Below are positions 8,730 to 16,752 of a stretch of DNA of 64,000 nucleotides, piece after piece (the first letter of the stretch is position 1; every line of letters starts with the position of its first letter). The DNA is taken from contig CALDSD010000015.1 of the NCBI GenBank assembly GCA_937911325.1, positions 1 through 64,000 on the forward strand. Reading direction: 5' to 3'. Made by a program: the position numbers and the translations under genes. A model generated the notes under the pieces. It saw only the letters and a program-made list of their open reading frames with translations. It was not told where the DNA came from and did not search any database. Source of the stretch: an uncultured Neomegalonema sp. (lineage in GTDB: Bacteria; Pseudomonadota; Alphaproteobacteria; Rhodobacterales; Rhodobacteraceae).

Positions 8730-9455
8730 GTGTCTGAGTTTGCCCGCCGGATTCGCGCCCGATACCGCAAGATCACGAAGCCCAGGCAGGTGACCCTGCA
8801 TGGTTTGAAGGTCTTGGTAGACGATCCGGTTGTCGCAGCGAACGCCAAGTCATTTTACAAAGAAACCTACGAGCGCGCTGAGATCGAGCTCTTGCGCGCG
8901 ACGCTCAGGCCTGGAGATCGCGTTATCGAAATCGGCGCGGGGGTCGGGCTGACGGCAATGGTGGCCGCCAAGATCGTAGGGGTCGAGAATGTGCTCGCCT
9001 TTGAGGCGAACCCGGCGGTGATGGAGGTTGCGCGAAAGAACGCCTCCCTCAATGAAATGCCCATCGATTTTCGGAACGAGATCCTCGTTTCCGGTGAGCA
9101 ACCGCCGGCCACTGTTCCGTTTCACATCAACAAGAACTTCATCAGCTCCACCACTGTCGGGGGGCGGGATGGCGAGGCGGACGTCGTCGAAGTTAAGGCG
9201 GGCAGTCTCGAGCGCCTTCTGGAAGATTGGAAACCCACCGTGCTCAGTCTCGACATCGAGGGGTTCGAGATTGAGCTCTTGGGCCGTTTGCAAGGCTATG
9301 GCGGCGTTCGCGCCATCGTTATGGAGCTGCACGATCATGTCGTCGGGAAAACCAAGGCCGATGCTTTGCTCGATCAGTTGGGTCAGCACGGGTTCCAGCA
9401 AAACCCAGCTCTCGTTGTTGACAAGACGCTCGTACTCGAACGCGCGCTCGGGTAG
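8730..9455 (+). CDS. FkbM-family methyltransferase
   Basis: A 241-residue SAM-dependent methyltransferase of the FkbM family. The SAM loop is VIEIGAGVGLTAM and the hallmark motif is LSLDIEGFEIELLG. It likely O-methylates a glycan sugar. The frame is open from 8460, but the GTG at 8730 follows a strong GGGAGG box (8718-8723) at good spacing and starts just before the conserved domain, which decides the start. The region before it, which overlaps the divergent glycosyltransferase gene, looks non-coding in this frame. Confidence 0.85.
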   Translation: MSEFARRIRARYRKITKPRQVTLHGLKVLVDDPVVAANAKSFYKETYERAEIELLRATLRPGDRVIEIGAGVGLTAMVAAKIVGVENVLAFEANPAVMEVARKNASLNEMPIDFRNEILVSGEQPPATVPFHINKNFISSTTVGGRDGEADVVEVKAGSLERLLEDWKPTVLSLDIEGFEIELLGRLQGYGGVRAIVMELHDHVVGKTKADALLDQLGQHGFQQNPALVVDKTLVLERALG

Positions 9456-9655
9456 TCAGCGGTCTCTCGATCGCCGACGTCCTTGAACGTCCTGGTCTGT
9501 TTGGTGCGTTTTGAGCACGGGCGGCAGGGCAAAATCTCCGCGCCCATTGGGTCTGTATGGCCGGGACTGACAGGGCGCCTTAACGCTGCCTCGTGATTTC
9601 TGCGTTCGCCACACTCGTTGCTGTCAGCGCGGCATCGTGGTCAAGAGGTCTCGCC

Positions 9656-10771
9656 ATGAACGATACAGCACGATCCAACGCGCTCACCGCTTATCGGGAA
9701 AGCTTGCTCAGGTTGCTACCATGGCTGATCGTCGCATTGGCTCTGGTTCAAGGGCTGTTGCAGACGGCCTTCTTCGGACCACCGACGAAAGACGAAGACG
9801 AACTGCTGCGATGGGCCGCCGAACTCCGTTGGGGGGCGGGGGACCATCCCACTCTGCCTTCCAACATCGGTTGGCTTCTGAACCAACTCGGCGTTGAGCC
9901 GGTCGAGTATCTGAGGTTTTCACGACAGCTCTTGATCGCCGGCGCGGTACTTCTTGTGCGAGCGGCGCTGTTTCGCTGGACACAGGACGAAGTGACCGCA
10001 TGGGTGGGCGCGTTGTCGCTAGCTCTTGTCGACAACATTCGCGGCAAAACGCTGGTGGCCTACTTTCACATGCCGTTCGTTATCTTCGCGATGGCGTTGC
10101 TTCTCTATGTTGTCGCACGATTGAGCGCCAAGAAGAGTATGGGTGGCTACGTTGCGCTTGGTCTGACCATAGCTCTGATTTTTAACAGTAAATACAACGG
10201 CATCCTGATGCCGGCTGTCATTGGTGTAATGGCGGCCTTCGACGCGGTCGCTCGGAAAATTGTCCTGGACACGCGGATATTGATTTCTCTTGCTGTCGCC
10301 GCGGCTCTGTGCGCGCCAGCCTTGATTTGGAATTACTTTAACCGACAGGTCGTTGAAAACTCGTTTGGCAAATATCGTTTTGGTGCTGACAGCAGTACTT
10401 CAATAATTGAGCTTTTGGATGCGTATCGAACCGACCTTGACATAGGTTTTATCCTTCTTGTGGTGGTCTTTGGATACTGGCTGTTAGCGGGCCGGGAGCA
10501 ACGCGCGCCGTTTGCTGCGTCGCCAGAGATGCGTTTCCTGGTCAACTACGCTTTGGTGTTTTTCGCACTTGCCGTCACGATTGTCCTGGTTGCGCAAGCG
10601 GGACGCGTCAACGAGCGTTGGATCATCCCGGGAACGATGTTCCTTGCCGTGCTGATTGGAGTGGCGTGCGCAGCATTGTTGAGGCCGGGAGAACGGCTTT
10701 TACTACTAAGCGCCTTTGTTGTTTATTGGACGGCGAACCAAGGTTGGGTCTTCGTTCGAGACGTTGAGTGA
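9656..10771 (+). CDS. Multi-pass membrane glycosyltransferase, GT-C / PMT-2-like
   Basis: About 371 residues with roughly nine hydrophobic segments. The first periplasmic loop holds an acidic cluster KDEDELLRW and GAGDHP, which recalls the D-E and DHPP signatures of ArnT/PMT-like lipid-linked sugar transferases. It is shorter than ArnT and lacks a large C-terminal periplasmic domain. It would move a sugar from a polyprenyl phosphate to an envelope acceptor. The ATG at 9656 is preceded by AAGAGG at a good distance; an upstream in-frame GTG/ATG at 9593 has none. The family call is moderate and the substrate unknown. Confidence 0.75.
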   Translation: MNDTARSNALTAYRESLLRLLPWLIVALALVQGLLQTAFFGPPTKDEDELLRWAAELRWGAGDHPTLPSNIGWLLNQLGVEPVEYLRFSRQLLIAGAVLLVRAALFRWTQDEVTAWVGALSLALVDNIRGKTLVAYFHMPFVIFAMALLLYVVARLSAKKSMGGYVALGLTIALIFNSKYNGILMPAVIGVMAAFDAVARKIVLDTRILISLAVAAALCAPALIWNYFNRQVVENSFGKYRFGADSSTSIIELLDAYRTDLDIGFILLVVVFGYWLLAGREQRAPFAASPEMRFLVNYALVFFALAVTIVLVAQAGRVNERWIIPGTMFLAVLIGVACAALLRPGERLLLLSAFVVYWTANQGWVFVRDVE

Positions 10772-10866
10772 GTTTCTGTCTAGATGCTGTTCAGTTGCTA
10801 GCAGATCCGGAACGGAGCTGTATTGATAAAGCCTAATCAGGCAGTGAGATGTGAGACACCATCTAA

Positions 10867-11643
10867 TCAGAGACCAGCCATGTCGAAAGCACGATCAAAA
10901 TCGAGTGCTTTTGTGTAAGTAAATGCCGCCGTAGTTCCTGGTTCGTCGACGCCTAAATCAACTTGTGAAAAGTGATCAGAATTAGCTTCTATGAATCGTT
11001 CTTGGCAAGCAAATGACTCATTTCCACACATTTTATGGTAATGATAATCCATTAAAACGACGAGTGTTTCCTCTGGTATCCAAGACGGTCCAAATGTTCG
11101 GATCATATTCACGAACTGACGAGGGCCTTTAGCTGCATCGAGAATGAATGCGCCAACAGGGCCGTGTGTCCACTCTAAGAAGTCGAGATCGCCTTTATGG
11201 AAATAGACTTCAGCTCCAAAAGGCCGCAGGGCGTCTATCACCCATGGTAGAGTGTCGTCCCCTTTCGTAAGTCTGACGTCGGCGATTGCAGCCTTAGCCA
11301 CCTCTGTTCGAGACGCACTCCATCGGTCATAGCAGTGGATAGACGGTGTTTCTTCTCCTCGGGAGCGGCGCTCTGCGACCCCGTGACAAAGTTGAGCGGT
11401 GCCGGCGCCAAGCCAAACGCCGACTTCGACCACTGCGCTCGATGCCGGAACTGAACGACCAATTTGCTGCAGGAAGGGCCCGATTTCCATGCCGCCCATT
11501 GAAGGGAACTTTTCTACCCGCGTAGCGAGGCTATCCAGAGGCTCAGGTTTGCCCGGAGGAAGGTGGGTCGTGCGCAGTCGCCCGAGTCCAGTTTGGGCTA
11601 GTACTTGTGTCGCGGCGCGCCTAATTCTCTTTGGTAATCGCAT
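10867..11643 (-). CDS. Class I SAM-dependent methyltransferase family protein
   Basis: About 258 residues. VVEVGVWLGAGTAQL (~residues 75-90) is a SAM-binding glycine loop, and GAFILDAAKGP and VVLMDYHYHK fit the Methyltransf_24/TylF-like fold. The function is probably sugar or small-molecule methylation in this glycan region, which is an inference from neighbours. I chose the ATG at 11643; an in-frame TTG at 11676 would extend it by 11 residues. A hairpin with a T run lies upstream, so it seems separated from the tRNA-Glu transcript. Confidence 0.75.
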   Translation of the reverse strand: MRLPKRIRRAATQVLAQTGLGRLRTTHLPPGKPEPLDSLATRVEKFPSMGGMEIGPFLQQIGRSVPASSAVVEVGVWLGAGTAQLCHGVAERRSRGEETPSIHCYDRWSASRTEVAKAAIADVRLTKGDDTLPWVIDALRPFGAEVYFHKGDLDFLEWTHGPVGAFILDAAKGPRQFVNMIRTFGPSWIPEETLVVLMDYHYHKMCGNESFACQERFIEANSDHFSQVDLGVDEPGTTAAFTYTKALDFDRAFDMAGL

Positions 11644-11691
11644 CCTACCCGCTCGCTCCCGTACAACTCCACTCAAGTAACATGGTAGAAA

Positions 11692-11718
11692 AAAAACGCG
11701 GAGGCTCTAAGCGTTTTT
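11692..11718 (-). terminator. Intrinsic terminator after tRNA-Glu
   Basis: AAAAACGC and GCGTTTTT form an 8-bp inverted repeat around an 11-base loop. Read on the minus strand the second arm runs into a long T tract. It lies downstream of tRNA-Glu and before the methyltransferase gene, so it probably ends the tRNA transcript. Confidence 0.65.
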
Positions 11719-11799
11719 ATCGCACTTCAATGCTGAACTGCGATCGATGAGAGGGAGTGAGGTATCGCCGTCCCGTCACCAGTTCTGAGAAACGGTTTT

Positions 11800-11874
11800 T
11801 GGCGCTCCGTACGGGACTCGAACCCGTGTTTCCGCCTTGAGAGGGCAGCGTCCTGACCGCTAGACGAACGGAGC
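11800..11874 (-). tRNA. tRNA-Glu (anticodon CTC)
   Basis: A 75-base cloverleaf. The acceptor stem GCTCCGT pairs perfectly with ACGGAGC, the discriminator is G and CCA is encoded. The anticodon arm CTGCC/GGCGG carries loop CTCTCAA with anticodon CTC at 11839-11841. The T arm holds the expected GTTCGAGTC. This is an ordinary, functional-looking tRNA, a useful contrast with the odd array at 32829-33248. Confidence 0.96.
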
Positions 11875-11956
11875 CAAGCGGGTGGCGGAAATGGGATAGA
11901 CCGCGCCCGTCTTCAAGATCAGCGTCGTCATATGAGCTCCGACTTCAGAGGCGGTG

Positions 11957-12775
11957 ATGTCTGAACTGAACAAAGGCGAGGCTGGCGTTCACGCCATCAT
12001 CGACACGGATCGCTATCCGCTGGAGCGTCTTGAAAGCTCTCGGAGCATCGCGCTACTCGAAGACTGCCGCCAGAAGCTGGCGACAGACGGGATGTTCAAC
12101 CTCGACGGGTTTTTGCGACCCGGCGTTGCGGAACAAGCGGCGTCGGAGATTGCGCCTCTGTTTCCCGATCACGCCTTCACCCACGCGCGCCGTCACAACA
12201 TCTACTTTCAAAAAGGGGCGTCCGAGCTGCCGGCGGATCATCCTGCATTGGTCGAGTACGAAACGGTCAATCACACGATCTGCGCGGATCAGATCCCTGG
12301 TTCGATCGTCATGAAGATCTACGAGTGGCCACCCTTGGCCGCGTTTTTGGCGAGGGTGATGGGAAAGTCGGCGCTTCATCCGATGGCGGATCCACTCGCG
12401 CGCGCCAACGTCATGAGCTACGGAGCCGGCGAGGCGTTGAATTGGCACTTCGACCGATCGGAGTTCACGACGACGCTCTTGCTGCAAGCACCGCGGGCGG
12501 GCGGAGTTTTCGAGTACCGCACGGACCTTCGGACTCCCGACGATCCGAATTTCGAAGGAGTGGCGGCGCTGCTCGAAGATCGCGACCCCCTCAAACGCAG
12601 TCTCACGCCAAAGGCCGGCGCGCTGAATGTGTTCAAAGGCAAGAATACGCCCCATCGGGTCACGCCGATTGAGGGCGAGCGAGACCGGATCATCGGAGTT
12701 TTCTCGTATTTTGAGCGGGACGGGGTGATGTTCACCGACGAAGAGCGGATTGGATTCTACGGCCGCGCCGGCTAG
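11957..12775 (+). CDS. 2OG-Fe(II) oxygenase-like protein
   Basis: A 272-residue protein with a probable iron triad: HFD in NWHFDRSEF (~residue 165) and a distal His in NTPHRVTPI, followed by an Arg that would bind 2-oxoglutarate. The arrangement is that of 2-oxoglutarate/Fe(II) dioxygenases that hydroxylate small molecules. The substrate is unknown. The ATG at 11957 follows CAGAGGCGG. It stands alone, divergent from tRNA-Glu, and ends before the convergent sugar dehydrogenase gene. Confidence 0.75.
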   Translation: MSELNKGEAGVHAIIDTDRYPLERLESSRSIALLEDCRQKLATDGMFNLDGFLRPGVAEQAASEIAPLFPDHAFTHARRHNIYFQKGASELPADHPALVEYETVNHTICADQIPGSIVMKIYEWPPLAAFLARVMGKSALHPMADPLARANVMSYGAGEALNWHFDRSEFTTTLLLQAPRAGGVFEYRTDLRTPDDPNFEGVAALLEDRDPLKRSLTPKAGALNVFKGKNTPHRVTPIEGERDRIIGVFSYFERDGVMFTDEERIGFYGRAG

Positions 12776-12854
12776 TCAGCGGCGCAAGCGCTGCCCCCTG
12801 TGTATTGAGAGCGGCGTTTTGATTTGCTCAGACGGACGCGGGTAGAAAGCTCTT

Positions 12855-14174
12855 TTAAGCGCGCACAACAGTTTCGAGCGAGATCGGCAGACGCCCACGG
12901 GTGTCGATAATCAGGCCTGCGTGTTCGACGACCAGGTCGTAATCGATCGCTGTGTGGTCCGTGATGACGATCGCCAAATCGGTTGCAGCGAGCGCTTCCG
13001 CAGTCAGTGGCGTTGATCGTCTGCCAGCCAGGTTCCTGTGTTGCCGCGTCATCGGGATCTCAGATACGTGTGGGTCGTGGAAAGCCACGTCGGCGCCGCG
13101 CACATCGAGAAGATCCATGATCTGCAGCGCTGGGCTTTCGCGCACATCGTCGACATCTCGCTTGTAAGCGACGCCGAGCACCAACACTTTAGCCCCTCGC
13201 AACCCTTTTCCACGCCGAGCATCGAGAGCCTGCGCGGCTCGTTCGATCACGTGCGCGGGCATCCGCGTATTGATCTCGCCTGCTAGTTCGATAAAGCGCG
13301 TCGAGAAACCGTACTCGCGCGCCTTCCAGGTCAGATAGAAGGGATCGATCGGGATGCAGTGACCGCCAAGACCGGGCCCTGGATAAAAGGGCATGAAACC
13401 GAAGGGTTTCGTCTTGGCCGCGTCGATCACCTCGAAGATGTCGATGCCCATGGGTTCGAAAGCGAGCTTAAGTTCGTTCACCAGCGCGATATTCACGGCC
13501 CGGAACACATTCTCGGTGATCTTCACCGCCTCCGCAGTCTCGGCCGAGGAGACTGGCACGATCTCGTGCACAAACGAGCCGTAAAGCGCACAAGCGAGCT
13601 CGAGCGCAATCGGGGCGCCGCCCACGACTTTGGGTATGCGTGTCGTCGAGAAGTCGATGTTTCCAGGGTCTTCTCGCTCGGGGCTATAGGCGACGAAGAG
13701 TGTGTCTTCCGACTTCAGGCCGCCGCTTTCCAGGATTGGCGTCAGCACGTCTCGGGTGGTTCCGGGAAACGTTGTGGATTCAAGGGCGACCAACTGACCG
13801 GGCCGCATGTGCGGCAGGATCGTTTCAGCGGTCGTTGTGATGAAGGAAAGATCCGGCTCGCGGTGGGGGCCAAGCGGCGTCGGCACACAGATCAGAATCG
13901 CGTCAGTCTCTGAGATGCGGGAAAAGTCGCCCGTCGCTTCGAAAAGGCCCGAGGCTCGCGCCGCTCCGACGGCAGTGTCGCCAACATGTTGAAGCGGGCT
14001 TTTGCCAGCATTCAGGCCCGCCACTTTCGGCGCGTCGATGTCAAAGCCGATCACATGAAACCCTGCGCCGGTCGCCGCTAGCATGAGCGGCAAACCAACG
14101 TAGCCCATGCCAATCACACCGATCACGATCGACCGATCTTCCACCTTAGCCTTGAACACAGTGTGATCGACCAT
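12855..14174 (-). CDS. Nucleotide sugar dehydrogenase, WbpA / UDP-N-acetylglucosamine 6-dehydrogenase type
   Basis: A 439-residue UDP-sugar dehydrogenase that oxidises C6 of a UDP-hexosamine to a uronic acid in two NAD steps. It shows the Rossmann loop GVIGMGYVGLPL, ALESTTFPGTT, SPEREDPGN and the catalytic Cys in GGHCIPIDPF (~residue 263). The C-terminal domain has VLGVAYKRDVDDVRESP. The SPERxDPGN and HCIPIDP forms point to the WbpA/WecC branch rather than UDP-glucose dehydrogenase. It supplies a uronic acid donor to the glycan locus. It is transcribed alone. Confidence 0.9.
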   Translation of the reverse strand: MVDHTVFKAKVEDRSIVIGVIGMGYVGLPLMLAATGAGFHVIGFDIDAPKVAGLNAGKSPLQHVGDTAVGAARASGLFEATGDFSRISETDAILICVPTPLGPHREPDLSFITTTAETILPHMRPGQLVALESTTFPGTTRDVLTPILESGGLKSEDTLFVAYSPEREDPGNIDFSTTRIPKVVGGAPIALELACALYGSFVHEIVPVSSAETAEAVKITENVFRAVNIALVNELKLAFEPMGIDIFEVIDAAKTKPFGFMPFYPGPGLGGHCIPIDPFYLTWKAREYGFSTRFIELAGEINTRMPAHVIERAAQALDARRGKGLRGAKVLVLGVAYKRDVDDVRESPALQIMDLLDVRGADVAFHDPHVSEIPMTRQHRNLAGRRSTPLTAEALAATDLAIVITDHTAIDYDLVVEHAGLIIDTRGRLPISLETVVRA

Positions 14175-14278
14175 GGGTCTTCCTTCTTCGAAGCGAGCGC
14201 TTTGCCACTGACCTCATTTGGGAGGTCAACTCCCCACGACGAGTTTGAGTGCCGCAACTCATTGTGAGCCTCAGAAAC

Positions 14279-14614
14279 TCACTCCTGCGGCGCGTCTACC
14301 TCTCCCACCGGCAGAAACGTTGCGCCGTCGAGTTCCACCACACGCTCGGCGCCGGTCTCGCGGTCGCGCAGAACCAACGTGATCCTTTCGGGCAGAGCCT
14401 GGGCGGCCACGAGCGCTTCGGTGGATGATACGCCAGTCACGCTGGCGGGCGTCGTTTGCTTGAGTTTCCAGAGCAGTCCGAGCACGATGGCCATCACGCC
14501 GACGATCAGCACGATCAGCAACATGTTCACCAGCCGGCGCATCACGCGGAAGCGGGGATCCTCCGGCGGCAGATCGTCGTCGTCGTACGGATCTCGTGAC
14601 AAGGAAGTCGACAT
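14279..14614 (-). CDS. Small single-pass membrane protein (DUF6476-like)
   Basis: A 111-residue protein with an acidic N-terminus (PYDDDDLPPEDP), one membrane helix at about residues 26-47 and a periplasmic tail. It resembles the small DUF6476-type proteins found beside rluD in alphaproteobacteria; its role is unknown. Its ATG (14614 down to 14612) overlaps the ATG of the divergent pseudouridine synthase by two bases. Each gene's ribosome site therefore lies inside the other's coding sequence. The frame is open further upstream, but that part is antisense to rluD and not credible. Confidence 0.75.
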   Translation of the reverse strand: MSTSLSRDPYDDDDLPPEDPRFRVMRRLVNMLLIVLIVGVMAIVLGLLWKLKQTTPASVTGVSSTEALVAAQALPERITLVLRDRETGAERVVELDGATFLPVGEVDAPQE

Positions 14615-15677
14615 GGACGCGGCGGCTCCGGACAAGGTCGAGTTGGACATTACGCCCGAACAGGCGGGCGCGCGACTGGACAAAGCGTTGGCTGAAGGCG
14701 TCGACCCCGCGCTTGGGCTGAGCCGTTCGCGTCTCAGGACGCTGATAGAGGGCGGACACGTCACGCGGACGGGACCCGCTCAGGACGGCGAGACCGTTCT
14801 CGACCCCTCCCGCAAAGTCAAGGCGGGAGAGCGTTTCGAGGTGACGCCGCCCCCGCCGACGCCGGCGCGTCCGCAGCCCGAGGCGATCCCGTTGACGGTC
14901 GTTTTCGAGGATCCGCATCTCATCGTCGTCGAAAAGCCCTCGGGCATGGCCGCGCATCCCGCGCCAGGGTCTGAAACGGGCACTCTGGTCAACGCGCTCC
15001 TGTCGCATTGCGGAGACACCCTGTCGGGCGTCGGCGGCGAAGCGCGCCCCGGCATCGTGCACCGCATCGACAAAGAAACATCGGGTCTGCTGGTGGTCGC
15101 GAAGACCGACCCTGCCCATCAGGGCCTCGCGGCTCAATTCGCCGAGCACAGCGTCGATAGAACATATCAGGCGATCTGTTGGGGCGCTCCCGACCGGGGC
15201 GACCCCAGGCTTGCCGGAACCCCCGGCGTCAGCTTCGAGGGCGCCTGGATCCGCATCGACGCGGCTCTGGCGCGCCATCGTCATGATCGCAAGCGCATGG
15301 CGGTCTCAAAAGCGTCGGCGGCGCGCCATGCCGTGACGCATTTGCGCGTGGCGGAGCGGTTTGGAGCTCCGTCACGGTCGATCGCAGCACTGGTGACCTG
15401 CCGCCTCGAGACCGGTCGCACGCATCAGATACGCGTTCACATGAAACATATCGGGCACCCGCTGATCGGCGACCCCGTCTACGGGCGAAATCGTCCGAGC
15501 CTCTCGCCAGAGATTTCGCAAGAGACGCGAGACACGCTGCTCGAGTTTCCACGGCAAGCGTTGCATGCGGCTACTTTGGGTTTTGTTCACCCCGTGACCG
15601 GCGAGCGCCTCGAATTCTCATCTCGGCCGCCTAACGACTTTGCGATATGTCTTGATGTGCTTCGACACCCCCCTTGA
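14613..15677 (+). CDS. rluD: 23S rRNA pseudouridine synthase, RluD/RluA family
   Basis: A 354-residue RluA-family enzyme. An N-terminal S4 RNA-binding domain (ARLDKALAE, ~residues 18-90) precedes the synthase domain with the catalytic Asp in HRIDKETSGL (~residue 152) and GRTHQIRVH. It isomerises uridines of 23S rRNA; RluD is the likeliest member, but RluC cannot be excluded by eye. The ATG at 14613 follows AAGGA at 14601-14605. An rluD gene directly before rpoH is a common alphaproteobacterial order. Confidence 0.88.
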   Translation: MDAAAPDKVELDITPEQAGARLDKALAEGVDPALGLSRSRLRTLIEGGHVTRTGPAQDGETVLDPSRKVKAGERFEVTPPPPTPARPQPEAIPLTVVFEDPHLIVVEKPSGMAAHPAPGSETGTLVNALLSHCGDTLSGVGGEARPGIVHRIDKETSGLLVVAKTDPAHQGLAAQFAEHSVDRTYQAICWGAPDRGDPRLAGTPGVSFEGAWIRIDAALARHRHDRKRMAVSKASAARHAVTHLRVAERFGAPSRSIAALVTCRLETGRTHQIRVHMKHIGHPLIGDPVYGRNRPSLSPEISQETRDTLLEFPRQALHAATLGFVHPVTGERLEFSSRPPNDFAICLDVLRHPP

Positions 15678-15745
15678 CGTAGTTTCACCTTTATCTAAAT
15701 GCACACACCCGGGGTTGAGGGGTAACTGCAGGGAAAGGGAGAATC

Positions 15746-16645
15746 ATGGCGACAGGAAACTTGCCGACGCTCGCGTCCGAGAACGGTCTGAGCACGTACC
15801 TTTCCGAGATCCGTAAGTTCCCGATGCTCGAGCAGCAGGAGGAGTACACGCTCGCCAAGCGCTGGGTTGAGGAAGAGGATCGCGAGTCAGCTCACAAACT
15901 CGTCACGTCGCATCTGCGTCTCGCGGCGAAGATCGCCATGGGCTATCGCGGGTACGGTCTTCCGATCTCCGAGGTGGTCGCCGAGGCCAATGTCGGCCTG
16001 ATGCAGGCGGTGAAGCGTTTTGACCCGGAGAAGGGCTTCCGTTTGGCGACCTACGCGATGTGGTGGATCCGCGCCTCGATCCAGGAGTACATCTTGCGGT
16101 CCTGGAGCCTGGTGAAGATGGGCACCACGGCCGCGCAGAAGAAGCTGTTCTTCAATCTGCGACGCCTGAAGGGCAAGATCGGCGCGCTGGAAGAGGGCGA
16201 CTTGAGCCCGGAAAACCGGGAAGCGATCGCGACAAAGCTCGGCGTGACCGAGGCTGAAGTCGACATGATGAATCGGCGTCTGTCTGGCGGCGGCGACGCC
16301 TCGTTGAACGCACCGCTGAAAACGGACGGCGACGGATCAGCCGAGTGGCAGGACTGGCTGGCGGACGATGATGCGGACCAGGCGGCCGAGTACGCGGAGC
16401 GTCAGGAACTCGACGAACGCCGCGAATTGCTCATGGCGGCGATGGAGACGCTGAATGAGCGCGAACGACATATCCTGACGGAGCGCCGGCTCACGGAAGA
16501 ACCGCAGACGCTCGAAGAGTTGTCGAAGGTCTATGACGTCAGCCGAGAACGGATTCGTCAGATCGAAGTGCGCGCGTTTGAGAAGCTGCAACAGAAGATG
16601 CGCGAGCTTGCCGCTGAGCGTGGGTTGATCCGGTCTCTCGGCTAG
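15746..16645 (+). CDS. rpoH: RNA polymerase sigma-32 factor (heat shock)
   Basis: A 299-residue group 3 sigma factor. Region 2 reads FDPEKGFRLATYAMWWIRA, and the diagnostic RpoH box QKKLFFNLR lies at ~residues 131-139. The C-terminal region 4 helix-turn-helix is VSRERIRQIEVRA. It directs transcription of chaperone and protease genes. A strong AAGGGAG ribosome site precedes the ATG. CTTGAC at 15673-15678 overlaps the rluD stop and could be a -35 element, but no well-spaced -10 follows, so I do not call a promoter. A terminator follows the gene. Confidence 0.96.
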   Translation: MATGNLPTLASENGLSTYLSEIRKFPMLEQQEEYTLAKRWVEEEDRESAHKLVTSHLRLAAKIAMGYRGYGLPISEVVAEANVGLMQAVKRFDPEKGFRLATYAMWWIRASIQEYILRSWSLVKMGTTAAQKKLFFNLRRLKGKIGALEEGDLSPENREAIATKLGVTEAEVDMMNRRLSGGGDASLNAPLKTDGDGSAEWQDWLADDDADQAAEYAERQELDERRELLMAAMETLNERERHILTERRLTEEPQTLEELSKVYDVSRERIRQIEVRAFEKLQQKMRELAAERGLIRSLG

Positions 16646-16670
16646 ATCGAGCCAACGAAGGTAAAAGACG

Positions 16671-16704
16671 GGCGCGTCGGTCAAGTTCGATCGACGCGCC
16701 TTTT
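16671..16704 (+). terminator. Intrinsic terminator after rpoH
   Basis: GGCGCGTCG (16671-16679) pairs with CGACGCGCC (16692-16700) in a 9-bp stem, followed at once by TTTT. It lies about 25 bases past the rpoH stop. Confidence 0.85.
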
Positions 16705-16752
16705 CATTCGGTCTAGGCTCGGGTCACGGTCGCCTCGTCTGGACACCCCCGT

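Noticed and set aside
12777-12791. Small inverted repeat after the dioxygenase gene as terminator
   Set aside because: Short stem, no T run.
14615-15284. Long minus-strand open frame opposite rluD
   Set aside because: Shadow of a GC-rich gene: low-complexity Arg/Gly/Asp content, and rluD has complete conserved motifs on the other strand.
15673-15700. CTTGAC element upstream of rpoH as a promoter
   Set aside because: The -35-like CTTGAC overlaps the rluD stop, but TATCTA/CTAAAT downstream is too close for a standard 16-18 base spacer.
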